From contig NZ_JAGIPG010000001.1 in NCBI RefSeq assembly GCF_017877055.1, positions 1,860,001 through 1,924,000 of the forward strand: a stretch of 64,000 bases of DNA, written 5' to 3'. A program made the position numbers and the translations under genes. The notes below the pieces were generated by a model. That model ran no database searches. It was not told the DNA's origin and saw only the letters and a list, made by a program, of their open reading frames with translations. This stretch comes from Neorhizobium galegae. Lineage in GTDB: Bacteria; Pseudomonadota; Alphaproteobacteria; Rhizobiales; Rhizobiaceae. The first letter of the stretch is position 1, and every line of letters begins with the position of its first letter. Shown here one piece after another: positions 54,815-63,288 of this stretch.

Positions 54815-56752
54815 TTAACTCTGGGCTGCGCGGACCTTGGTCGTCGCGGCAAAAGCCTTGGCCGTCGCATCGTCGCGGCCATAGACGTCGTCGAAATATT
54901 CGACCTTGCCGTCCTTGTTCGGCCAGGCGGTGAAGTAGGCGACGTAGACCGGGATCCTGACCGGCACCTTGGCGGCGACGTTCTCGCCGGCGGCGATCCG
55001 TCTGTTCACGTCGTCGATCGTCGTGCCGAGTACGGCGGCCGCCATCTTGCGCGGTTCGGCAAGACGCACGCAGCCATGGCTCAGCGCCCGCATGTCGCGC
55101 TGGAAGAAGCTCTTCGAGGGCGTGTCATGCATGTAGATCGCATGGCTGTTTGGGAAGAGGATCTTCAGGTCGCCGAGCGCATTGTCGCTCGACGGCGGCT
55201 GGCGCACGGAGATCTTGTCGGTCGAGCCGAACCAGTTGACGCTGCTCGACGGAACCGCCTTGCCGCCGATCGAGACCTCATATCCCAGACGGTCGAGATA
55301 ACTCGGATCCTGGCGCAGGTGCGGCAGCATCTCGTTGATGATGATCGACTGCGGCACGCCCCAATAGGGATTGAACTCGACCGTTTCGATCTCGTCCTGG
55401 AAGAAGTAGGTCTGGTTGGCCTTGCCGCCGACCACGACGCGCATCGAGAACTGCTCGGCGCCATGATCGTGGTAATAGACCGTGTAGGCCGGCTGGTTGA
55501 TGAAGACGTAACGCTGGCCGAGATCGTCCGGCAGCCAGCGCGCCTGTTCCATGGCGACTTCGACCTTCTCGATCTTGTCCTTCGACGTATGACCGACCAT
55601 CCTGCGCACCGTCGCATTGCCGATGACGCCGTCGGCCTTGAGGCCAACTTCGGCCTGGAAGGACTTTACCACGTCGACGAGCTCCGGCGTGTAGTCGGGG
55701 GTCTGCTGGTAGGCCGCAAGCGTTGCCGCATGCTTGGTCCTCAGCGCTTCCGAACCGGTGTGCTGGATGGCAGCGATGATGCTCGCCATATCCGGGCTGC
55801 TTTTGCCCGGCTTCAGCAGGATGTCGGTCGGCAGCGCGATCTGCGGACCGTCATCGGCGGCTGCGGCGCGCAGCGTTGCAAGCTCGGCCTTCAACGCCTG
55901 GAATTGAGGACCCTGCGGAGCAAGGCCTTCAAGATAGGCCGCGACGTCCGTACCGGTCTGCGCGAAAGGCAGGACGAGGGAGAGCTTGACGTCCTTGCGC
56001 TTGAAGTCGTGGAAACCGGACAGCTTGTTCGGGTCGATACGGCCGCGCACCATGTCCTGCGCGAACGTCAGCACTTTTTCCGACAGCGCCAGCTCGAACT
56101 GCATCAGTGCGCGATCATGGCTATCGGCGGCAGAAACCGGAGCAGATGTCGTCGCGGAAACATTGATGGGGGCGGCCGCATCGGTCGGCGCTGCGACGCT
56201 TGCCGTGGTCAGCGCCGGGACCGGCAGGATGTAGTCCGCCGGTTCGAGACCGTATTCGCCGGCCCGCTCGAAGAGCGACAGCACGCCCCTCGCCTTCTCA
56301 TTGACGTCGCCTCCGGAAACCCACAAAGGCTCGGCAGCCTTGCTGTAGAAGGCTTCGAGAGCCGTCGCGATTTCCGCCGGTGCCGAAACCCGGGCCTCGG
56401 TGACGAGGCGCGTGCCGTCGGTCGCGGAGGCTGCAGCAAAGCCGGCCGTTTTTACAGCCCGCTCGGCATCCGGCTTGTAGGTGTAATATCGGGGACCGGA
56501 GACTTTCGGCAACGGCTCGGGATCGGCGAGGCTGCGCTCGGTCGGCATGCCGGTATTGCCGCCGACGCCCGGCAGGCCATTATCGGCGCGTCCTGCACGT
56601 TCTGCGCCCGGACCACCGCGCAAGAGGTCGAGAAGGGTCACGGCATGTGCCGGAACGGCAGCACCGGTAAACATCGAGATGCCGGAGACGATCGCCAATG
56701 CGATCGAAGTTTTTTTGTGTTTGTGCTGCAATGTCGTCCCCGTCACCTGCAT
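54815..56752 (-). CDS. L,D-transpeptidase (YkuD catalytic domain, YcbB-like)
   Basis: Periplasmic enzyme forming 3-3 peptidoglycan cross-links. 645 residues. N-terminal signal (about 14-37), a variable Ala-rich part, a scaffold domain (about 215-330), a peptidoglycan-binding domain (about 355-395, VKSFQAEVGLKADGVIGNATV), and the YkuD domain (about 425-600) with YMHDTPSK and SHGCVRL, nucleophile C561. Rhizobiales grow at one pole with much L,D-cross-linking, so this fits the GPR-based growth mode. Monocistronic. Confidence 0.93.
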   Translation of the reverse strand: MQVTGTTLQHKHKKTSIALAIVSGISMFTGAAVPAHAVTLLDLLRGGPGAERAGRADNGLPGVGGNTGMPTERSLADPEPLPKVSGPRYYTYKPDAERAVKTAGFAAASATDGTRLVTEARVSAPAEIATALEAFYSKAAEPLWVSGGDVNEKARGVLSLFERAGEYGLEPADYILPVPALTTASVAAPTDAAAPINVSATTSAPVSAADSHDRALMQFELALSEKVLTFAQDMVRGRIDPNKLSGFHDFKRKDVKLSLVLPFAQTGTDVAAYLEGLAPQGPQFQALKAELATLRAAAADDGPQIALPTDILLKPGKSSPDMASIIAAIQHTGSEALRTKHAATLAAYQQTPDYTPELVDVVKSFQAEVGLKADGVIGNATVRRMVGHTSKDKIEKVEVAMEQARWLPDDLGQRYVFINQPAYTVYYHDHGAEQFSMRVVVGGKANQTYFFQDEIETVEFNPYWGVPQSIIINEMLPHLRQDPSYLDRLGYEVSIGGKAVPSSSVNWFGSTDKISVRQPPSSDNALGDLKILFPNSHAIYMHDTPSKSFFQRDMRALSHGCVRLAEPRKMAAAVLGTTIDDVNRRIAAGENVAAKVPVRIPVYVAYFTAWPNKDGKVEYFDDVYGRDDATAKAFAATTKVRAAQS

Positions 56753-57133
56753 CCGCGTCTTGATCCGCGGGCTCGAATATGTATCACGCCATCTAACCGA
56801 TCGCGTGAGGGATGGAAAGAAACGCCCGAGTGATCGGCGGGTTTAGGCTCCGCCGGAAACAGCATCGGTGCGCAGCCGGAAGGTTAAGAAACTATTCGTT
56901 AAATTTTTACTGACGACGGCCGGCAAGCACCCAACCAGAGAGTGGATTCCCCTGTATAATTCCGCGGTGCGTGTCATAAAAGGCACGACGAAAGCGTACT
57001 AAAAAGCCTGTTTCGGCGGCTTGCGGACATCCGCCAATCGTATAGTAATGCCGCCGGCCGGCTCCGACGCGGTAACGCGTTGTTGATCTTGCAAGACACC
57101 GGCAGCGACCACGAGCAAAAAGAGGCAGCGAAG
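56753..57133. other. Divergent intergenic region between L,D-transpeptidase gene and fumC
   Basis: About 380 bases without a credible gene. It contains an AT-rich stretch with two TTAA motifs (about 56884-56905) at non-CtrA spacing, and probable promoters for both genes. No RNA structure or terminator was seen. Confidence 0.5.
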
Positions 57134-58525
57134 ATGGCATCGACCCGCACCGAAACCGATACGTTTGGCCCGATCGAAGTTGCGAGCGACCGGTATTGGG
57201 GCGCCCAGGCGCAGCGCTCGCTCGGCAACTTCAAGATCGGCTGGGAAAAGCAGCCGCTTCCGGTCGTGCGTGCGCTCGGCATCGTCAAGCAGGCCGCCGC
57301 CCGCGCCAACATGGAACTGGGCGGCCTCGACGCCGCGATCGGCAAGGTCATCGTCGACGCGGCCCAGGAAGTCATCGACGGCAAGCTCAACGAGCATTTC
57401 CCGCTGGTCGTCTGGCAGACCGGTTCCGGCACTCAGTCGAACATGAACGCCAACGAGGTGATCTCCAACCGCGCGATCGAAATGCTCGGCGGCGTGATGG
57501 GCTCCAAGAAGCCCGTGCATCCGAACGACCACGTCAACATGAGCCAGTCGTCGAACGATACCTATCCGACGGCCATGCATATCGCCTGCGTCGAAACCAT
57601 CGTGCGCCACCTGATCCCGTCGCTGAAGCATCTGCACGAAGCGCTGGAAGTGAAGGTCAAGGCCTTCTCCCACATCATCAAGATCGGCCGCACCCATACG
57701 CAGGACGCGACCCCGCTGACGCTCGGCCAGGAATTTTCCGGTTATGCGGCGCAGGTCGGCTCGGCGATCGCCAATATCGAACTGACGCTGCCGGCGCTTT
57801 CCAAGCTCGCCCAGGGCGGCACGGCGGTCGGGACCGGCCTCAACGCCCCGATCGGATTTGCCGAAAAGGTCGCCGAGGAGATCTCGAAGATCACCGGCCT
57901 GCCCTTCGTGACAGCCCCCAACAAGTTCGAAGCGCTCGCCTCGCACGACTCGATGGTGTTTGCGCATGGCGCGATCAACGCCGCCGCCGCCGCTCTTTTC
58001 AAGATCGCCAACGACATCCGCTTCCTCGGCTCCGGCCCGCGCGCCGGTCTCGGCGAACTGTCGCTGCCGGAAAACGAGCCGGGTTCGTCGATCATGCCGG
58101 GCAAGGTCAACCCGACCCAGTCGGAAGCGCTCACCCAGGTCTGCGCCCACATCTTCGGAAACCATGCGGCTCTCACCTTCGCCGGCAGCCAGGGCCATTT
58201 CGAGCTCAACGTCTACAATCCGATGATGGCCTACAATTTCCTGCAGTCGGTGCAGCTGCTCGGCGACGCTGCCGTCTCCTTTACCGACAATTGCGTGGTC
58301 GGCATCGAAGCCCGGGAAGATAATATCAGGCGCGGCGTGGAAAACTCGCTGATGCTGGTCACCGCCCTTAACACCAGGCTGGGCTACGACATCTGTGCCA
58401 AGATCGCCAAGACCGCGCACAAGAACGGCACGACGCTGCGCGAAGAAGCGGTCGGCGGCGGATACCTGACGAACGAGGAGTTCGACCAGTATGTCCGCCC
58501 CGAAAACATGATCGGTCCCAAATAA
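57134..58525 (+). CDS. fumC: Class II fumarate hydratase
   Basis: Iron-independent fumarase of the citric acid cycle. 463 residues from ATG 57134; 18 more codons are open upstream but not family-like. Signatures: [42 protein letters not shown] and the superfamily motif [14 protein letters not shown] terminator follows. Confidence 0.97.
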   Translation: MASTRTETDTFGPIEVASDRYWGAQAQRSLGNFKIGWEKQPLPVVRALGIVKQAAARANMELGGLDAAIGKVIVDAAQEVIDGKLNEHFPLVVWQTGSGTQSNMNANEVISNRAIEMLGGVMGSKKPVHPNDHVNMSQSSNDTYPTAMHIACVETIVRHLIPSLKHLHEALEVKVKAFSHIIKIGRTHTQDATPLTLGQEFSGYAAQVGSAIANIELTLPALSKLAQGGTAVGTGLNAPIGFAEKVAEEISKITGLPFVTAPNKFEALASHDSMVFAHGAINAAAAALFKIANDIRFLGSGPRAGLGELSLPENEPGSSIMPGKVNPTQSEALTQVCAHIFGNHAALTFAGSQGHFELNVYNPMMAYNFLQSVQLLGDAAVSFTDNCVVGIEAREDNIRRGVENSLMLVTALNTRLGYDICAKIAKTAHKNGTTLREEAVGGGYLTNEEFDQYVRPENMIGPK

Positions 58526-58549
58526 GGGGACCTGATTTACAATATAACG

Positions 58550-58586
58550 AGAAAGCCCGCCTCCCGAATGGCGGGCTTTCTCTTTC
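58550..58586 (+). terminator. Terminator of fumC
   Basis: 11-bp stem AGAAAGCCCGC/GCGGGCTTTCT with a 10-base loop, followed by CTTTC. Confidence 0.8.
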
Positions 58587-58817
58587 GGTCAGCCTACATT
58601 GGTTAATTCCGATAATATATCAACATCCTACGCGTGAATATCTTTTTGGGCTCGAAGTCTGTAAACCCATTAATTTTGAGGGAAAATCGGGTATTTCAGA
58701 AATGCGAAATAAATTTAAGAATAAGCTCTTCAGCTCCTACCCCTTAATTCTTTTCCAACATTTTTCACATACTACTTCGTTTAATAGCATACAGGTGGGA
58801 TCTAGTGGGGATCGTCG

Positions 58818-59888
58818 ATGACGACGGCAACGGCGCCGAGAGCGCAATCTAGCGATCTGATCGGCCAGATCATCTACGCGGTGCGATCGATGGGCGTCGC
58901 CCCGATCCCTCGCAATTATCAGCTTTTTTACGAGGCCTATATCGGTTCCAATCCCGACCTGACCCGTGATCTGGCGGGGCTCGGAAGCCGTGCCACGCAG
59001 GAGGAGCTGGACGCGCTCTCGCATCGCTATCTTGGAACCGGCCAGGCGGCGGTCATCGAAGACGCCCATACCAGGATTCTTGGTGAACTTGACGCGCTCC
59101 TGAAGCTGCTGCGTCAGGAGCAGAACTCGCTCGAGAGCTACGGCAAACTGCTTGGAGAAACCGCTCAGCGGATCAACTCCAAGAGTAATTTTTCGAACGA
59201 CCTGCTGACCAACGCGCTGGCGCTCCTGAGCGAGGCGACGGGCAGCACCATGGCGCACGGCGAAACGACCGTCGGCGGTGTCGTCCAGCGCTCACAGGAA
59301 ATGGACCAGGTCCGCCGGGAACTCGATGAATACAAGCGTATCGCCAACACCGACTCGCTGACCCGGATCGCCAACCGCCGGGCCTTCGACGAGCGCCTTG
59401 CAGCGACTTACGACAATACGGCCCTGCTGCCGGTCACCGCACTGGTGCTGGCCGATATCGACAACTTCAAGAAGATCAACGACAGCTACGGCCATCCGGT
59501 CGGCGACAAGATTCTCGCGACGGTTGCTTCCGTGATCCGCTCGAACGTCCGCAAGGATGTCTTCGTCGCCCGCTCCGGCGGCGAGGAATTCGCGATCATC
59601 GTCGAAGGCAATACGCCGGAAGAGGTGATGATCATTTGCGAACGTGTTCGCCGCGCGCTCGAAACCCGGATCTTCCGCAATTCGCGCTCCGGCATCGACT
59701 ACGGCCCGGTCACCATCTCTCTCGGTTTTGCGATGGGCTCGCAGGCGAGCGATCCCGGCGAACTCTACGCCAATGCCGATACCGCCCTCTACAATGCCAA
59801 GAATTCCGGCCGGAACCGCTCGGTCTTCTTTGATGACGGCATGAAGAAGGATTATGTCGGCAAGAGCTGGCTGATCTACAGGAAGTAG
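58818..59888 (+). CDS. Diguanylate cyclase (GGDEF domain)
   Basis: Makes cyclic di-GMP. 356 residues with no membrane helix. The N-terminal half (1-160) is helical and not assigned to a known sensor domain. The C-terminal GGDEF domain has the active site G254-G255-E256-E257-F258 and DIDNFKKINDSYGHPVGD. The usual inhibitory RxxD site before it reads RKDV, so product inhibition may be missing. The start ATG 58818 has GGGG upstream in a long AT-rich leader. Confidence 0.93.
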   Translation: MTTATAPRAQSSDLIGQIIYAVRSMGVAPIPRNYQLFYEAYIGSNPDLTRDLAGLGSRATQEELDALSHRYLGTGQAAVIEDAHTRILGELDALLKLLRQEQNSLESYGKLLGETAQRINSKSNFSNDLLTNALALLSEATGSTMAHGETTVGGVVQRSQEMDQVRRELDEYKRIANTDSLTRIANRRAFDERLAATYDNTALLPVTALVLADIDNFKKINDSYGHPVGDKILATVASVIRSNVRKDVFVARSGGEEFAIIVEGNTPEEVMIICERVRRALETRIFRNSRSGIDYGPVTISLGFAMGSQASDPGELYANADTALYNAKNSGRNRSVFFDDGMKKDYVGKSWLIYRK

Positions 59889-59896
59889 ATCTTCCC

Positions 59897-60055
59897 TCAG
59901 CCGCAGGCCGCGACGCCTGCGTCCCTCATGATCAGCCTGCGGTCGCCGCTCGCGTCGATCATGTCGGGATAGGCTTCGCGAGGGCCGCGATCTTCTCCTC
60001 CAGGCGCAATTCGCGCGGTGTCACCCGGGCTGCAGACGAGGACCGACAGCACCAC
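59897..60055 (-). CDS. Possible small protein downstream of the secreted protein gene
   Basis: 52 codons from GTG 60055 with AGGCGG shortly upstream. A short hydrophobic start (VVLSVLVCSPGDTA) is followed by a polar part ending DAGVAACG. It starts about 27 bases after the stop of the preceding gene on the same strand. It could be a tiny exported or membrane protein, or chance; no family known. Confidence 0.35.
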   Translation of the reverse strand: MVLSVLVCSPGDTARIAPGGEDRGPREAYPDMIDASGDRRLIMRDAGVAACG

Positions 60056-60081
60056 GGCTGCCGCCTGAAGGACGAAACCCG

Positions 60082-60471
60082 CTAGTGGACCAGGACATTG
60101 ACGTAGTCGCCACGGGGACCACGGAAAATCTGCACGTTGATCATGACATTTCCGCGAAGGATGGCGCTGCGGGCGCCGCGATCGATGGTGCCGCGGCTGA
60201 TCATGCGCTCCACCAGTTCGCGATTGCCGGCATCGTCGAAGAAGCTGTCGCTCTGGTCGCCGCGCTGCGAGACGCCGAAGCGGTGAAAATTGGCTCGGTC
60301 CTGGCGGATGATCTGCCAAGGCTCCTGCAGGCGCACATTATTGGAATTGTAGAGGTCGTCCTCGCCGATGAAGGCGTTGTATTCCTCGATCAACTGGTCG
60401 GCCCGCACCGCAGGGGCACCGAACATCGTCGCGGCCAGGATCACCGCCGCAAGGCCGGTTCCAAACTTCAT
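60082..60471 (-). CDS. Small secreted protein of unknown function
   Basis: 129 residues from ATG 60471, with GGGGGA just upstream; the longer frame from 60495 is less likely. Signal peptide to about residue 24 (APAVRA). The mature part is polar and acidic, with the text FHRFGVSQRGDQSDSFF and a C-terminal segment of likely beta strands (MINVQIFRGPRGDYVNVLVH). No family recognised; periplasmic by prediction. Confidence 0.75.
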   Translation of the reverse strand: MKFGTGLAAVILAATMFGAPAVRADQLIEEYNAFIGEDDLYNSNNVRLQEPWQIIRQDRANFHRFGVSQRGDQSDSFFDDAGNRELVERMISRGTIDRGARSAILRGNVMINVQIFRGPRGDYVNVLVH

Positions 60472-60600
60472 CAAATCCCCCGTGCCCGTCCCCATCGGCG
60501 GGCCATTTCAATTGTCGCCCCGGCTGCCGGAAATGTCCATCCGGGCACATGGTAGCCTTTTCCACTTTTCGTCGAACGGCCGGCCGAATGTCGTACCAAA

Positions 60601-61209
60601 CTACCACATCGTCTTGGCAGCGCGCTCCGGCCATTCGCGGTCGTAGGTTTCCTTGTCGAAATCGGCCTTGGCGGCCTTCAGAAGCGTGCCGGGCGTCGGC
60701 AGGCTCTTGGGATCGACGAAATGTTCCGGGTTCCAGAGTTCGGCCCGCATCAGCGCGCGGGCGCATTGGAAATAGACCTCGTTGATGGTGATGACCGTCA
60801 CGCTGCGCGGATGCCGGCCATCCATCTCGAAGCTGTCGAGCAGCGCAGGGTCCACGGAGATGACGGCGCGGCCGTTGATGCGCATCGTCGTCGTCGAGCC
60901 GGGGACCAGAAACATCAGCGCCACGCGCGGGTCGCGGACGATATTGATCAGCGAATCGATGCGGTTGTTGCCGCGCCAATCGGGCAGAAGCAGCGTCGAA
61001 TCGTCCCTGATACGGACCGCGCCGCCGAGATCGCCGCGAGGCGAGCAGTCCAGCCCCTCCGGCCCGACGGTCGCGAATGCGACGAAAGGCGAGGCTTCTA
61101 TCATCAGCCGGTATTCCGGGGTCAGCGTCTTCGTCACCTTGGCGAGCGATGCGTCCGAGACACCGTCATAGATCGCCTTCAATTCCTCGACGGATGTGAT
61201 GATGGTCAT
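60601..61209 (-). CDS. FMN-binding split-barrel protein (pyridoxamine-phosphate-oxidase-like)
   Basis: 202 residues with a split-barrel flavin-binding pattern: FVAFATVGPEGLDCSPRGD, LLLPDWRGNNRIDSL and RVALMFLVPG. It belongs to a broad group that binds FMN or F420; whether it oxidises pyridoxamine phosphate is doubtful. The N-terminal helical part (VEELKAIYDGVSDASLAKV) is typical of one subgroup. Monocistronic. Confidence 0.85.
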   Translation of the reverse strand: MTIITSVEELKAIYDGVSDASLAKVTKTLTPEYRLMIEASPFVAFATVGPEGLDCSPRGDLGGAVRIRDDSTLLLPDWRGNNRIDSLINIVRDPRVALMFLVPGSTTTMRINGRAVISVDPALLDSFEMDGRHPRSVTVITINEVYFQCARALMRAELWNPEHFVDPKSLPTPGTLLKAAKADFDKETYDREWPERAAKTMW

Positions 61210-61277
61210 GGCTCGCCCTTTCGATATCGGCGGGCCTTAGCCCGCGCGGGCGACACTATGATGACATCCCCTGTGGA

Positions 61278-62219
61278 TCAAGCAGCCGCGTCGTCGCCGG
61301 TATTTCCGACGACGGAGGTCCCGCGCAGCGGCCGGCCATCGTTGGTCAGGAAGGCGGCAATGGTCTCGATCACGCCGCGGTCGCTGACGATGCGGCGATG
61401 CCCGAGCCCGTTCGCCCATTCGAGCCGTGCCGTGGCAAGCCCCTCGAAACGGCGGGCGTGGTCGGCGGCAACCTCCTTGTCCTCCTCGGCATGCACGACC
61501 AGCAGGGGCGTCCCCAACCGCGCGGCGCTTGCCACCGTGTCGAAATCGTCGAGCGAGGCGCCGGCTACCTTTTCCGCCCGCCGGATCAACTGCGCCTTGA
61601 CGCGCGGCGGCAGGCCGACCATCCGCGAAAAATCGTCGAACAGCCAATGGATATGGCTCGGCGCACCGATCACCACCAGCTTCGACGGAGAGATCGCGCC
61701 GGCCTCCTTCATCACCCCGCCGGCGGCGAGCATCATGCTCGCACCGCCGAACGAATGACCGACCGCCGCATCGAAATGGCCGAACCGCTTCTCCACCGCA
61801 ACGATCGCCTCGACGGCCTGGCGCATATTGAGGCTGCGGCCGCTCGAAAGTCCGTGGCCTGGAAAATCGAGCACCACGACCTCCGCTCCGGTTTCGGCAA
61901 GACCCGCCGGCAGGGCGGCGATATAGGCGGCACTGGAGCCCCAGCCGTGCACGACCAGGTAACGCGGCCGGCCGGGCTTGCCGTCGCCGTTGAAGCGATA
62001 GGCCATCACGGTCGATCTTCCGATGGCAAGCGGGATCTTCTGGGCGGCAGAGAGCCGCTCCCTTCCCTCATTCTCCATCGCTCTCGCCTTGTCGCCCTTG
62101 GCACGGCGCGAGGGCGTCAGGCAAAAGAGCCTAAAGGCGAGCTTGGCAGCGGTTCGGGGCAAAGGCCGCCCCACAACAGCAAATCCGAAACGGGTGACCT
62201 TGAGTGCAAAGGATGGCAT
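61278..62219 (-). CDS. Alpha/beta hydrolase
   Basis: 313 residues. The oxyanion region is VVHGWGSSAAYI and the nucleophile is S156 in AVGHSFGG. The catalytic Asp is in VVHAEEDKEV and the His in NGLGHRRIV. Substrate unknown. It is divergent from the marR gene, with a perfect palindrome 19-34 bases before its ATG, so the MarR protein probably controls it. Confidence 0.9.
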   Translation of the reverse strand: MPSFALKVTRFGFAVVGRPLPRTAAKLAFRLFCLTPSRRAKGDKARAMENEGRERLSAAQKIPLAIGRSTVMAYRFNGDGKPGRPRYLVVHGWGSSAAYIAALPAGLAETGAEVVVLDFPGHGLSSGRSLNMRQAVEAIVAVEKRFGHFDAAVGHSFGGASMMLAAGGVMKEAGAISPSKLVVIGAPSHIHWLFDDFSRMVGLPPRVKAQLIRRAEKVAGASLDDFDTVASAARLGTPLLVVHAEEDKEVAADHARRFEGLATARLEWANGLGHRRIVSDRGVIETIAAFLTNDGRPLRGTSVVGNTGDDAAA

Positions 62220-62237
62220 AGTGGGAAAATCCGAAAA

Positions 62238-62253
62238 TGTTCAATATTGAACA
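62238..62253. promoter_or_regulatory. Palindromic operator between hydrolase and marR genes
   Basis: Perfect 16-bp inverted repeat TGTTCAATATTGAACA, centred in the 47-base divergent spacer. Its size and symmetry suit a MarR dimer; binding would cover both promoters. Confidence 0.7.
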
Positions 62254-62266
62254 ATAAAGTACAGCA

Positions 62267-62746
62267 ATGAACAAAAATCAACCCCTCCCCTGGGATCATC
62301 CGCGTTTTCGCAGTTGGATCGCCGTCGCCCGCGCCTGCCAGTTGATGCAAACCGTGCTGACCCGCGAGCTCACCGAACTCGACATCAAGCCGCCGCATCT
62401 CGACATCCTGATCAATCTCTACCGGTTCGAGGGAATCTCGCAGCAGGAGCTTGCCCGCAAGCTCTTGGTGGGGCGTTCCAACATGAGCATGGCGCTGCCG
62501 CTGATGGAAAAGCGCGGGCTGATCGAACGGCGCGGCGACAAACAGGACAAGCGCGTGCTGCGCCTCTACCTGACCAACGAAGGCCGCTCGGTGACGGAAG
62601 CGGCGATGGGCATCCAGACGGCGCTGATCGAGCGGACGCTCTCCTCCGAGCCGCTGGATCAATGCATGGCGATGGCGGAGTCCATGGAACGACTGATCGT
62701 CACCCTGCAGTCGGAAATCCGCGAGGACAGCCGCGAACCCGCCTGA
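62267..62746 (+). CDS. MarR family transcriptional regulator
   Basis: 159 residues. A winged-helix MarR domain fills most of the chain: ISQQELARKLLVGRSNMSMALPLMEKRGLIERR is the recognition region, followed by the wing DKQDKRVLRLYLT. Binds DNA as a dimer and usually releases it on binding a phenolic or similar ligand. It is divergent from the hydrolase with the palindrome between, so auto- and cross-regulation is likely. Ligand unknown. Confidence 0.93.
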   Translation: MNKNQPLPWDHPRFRSWIAVARACQLMQTVLTRELTELDIKPPHLDILINLYRFEGISQQELARKLLVGRSNMSMALPLMEKRGLIERRGDKQDKRVLRLYLTNEGRSVTEAAMGIQTALIERTLSSEPLDQCMAMAESMERLIVTLQSEIREDSREPA

Positions 62747-62753
62747 TCACCGC

Positions 62754-63128
62754 TTACCGCGTTCTCTGTGGCGGATCGCGGGAGAAGCCCTTCTCCGTGA
62801 GATCGCGCTCATAATCGGCAAACAGCTCGGCACCGCGTTCGCCGAGTTCGCGCAGATATGGCCAGGTGAAGATGCCGCTATCGTGGCCGTCGTCGAAACG
62901 GATTCGCACCGCGTAATTGCCGGCCGGCGTGATCGCCGCAATGCCGACATTGCGCTTGCCGGGCACGGTCACCTTCTGGCCCGGACCATGGCCCTGCACT
63001 TCCGCCGAAGGGGACAGCACGCGCATCGTCTCGGCCGGCAAGGGATAAGCCGTGCCATCGCTGAAGGTGACGTTCAGCGTATGGCGGTCCTTGGAAACCC
63101 GCAGTTCCGTCGGCCAGATGTCGCTCAT
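62754..63128 (-). CDS. DUF971 protein
   Basis: 124 residues from ATG 63128 (product begins [15 protein letters not shown], the usual family start); the frame from 63152 is 8 codons longer. Contains the GBBH-like N-terminal fold: [32 protein letters not shown] and YLRELG. In hydroxylases this module binds zinc, and it occurs alone or fused to ApbC/Mrp elsewhere, hinting at metal or cluster handling. It is divergent from moaA. Confidence 0.88.
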   Translation of the reverse strand: MSDIWPTELRVSKDRHTLNVTFSDGTAYPLPAETMRVLSPSAEVQGHGPGQKVTVPGKRNVGIAAITPAGNYAVRIRFDDGHDSGIFTWPYLRELGERGAELFADYERDLTEKGFSRDPPQRTR

Positions 63129-63288
63129 GCTTTTCAGGCTCCCGATTGTCATATGCCTGGCGGAGGATTATGAGCTACGACGTTTCGCCGCAAGCAGTTT
63201 TATGGCCGACCTGTTCATCCAGGCCAACTGTCGTATACTTGACGCGAAGGCTCGAAACCCCCACCTTCGGGGTAAGGGAGATTATCAC

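Noticed and set aside
55076..56833. A 585-codon open frame antisense to the L,D-transpeptidase gene
   Set aside because: Shadow of a GC-rich gene with complete catalytic motifs on the other strand.
56884..56905. CtrA site between the L,D-transpeptidase gene and fumC
   Set aside because: Two TTAA motifs are present, but their spacing is clearly longer than the seven bases of the consensus.
63175..63288. Moco riboswitch before moaA
   Set aside because: The leader lacks the conserved aptamer elements; only a small CCCC/GGGG hairpin is seen.
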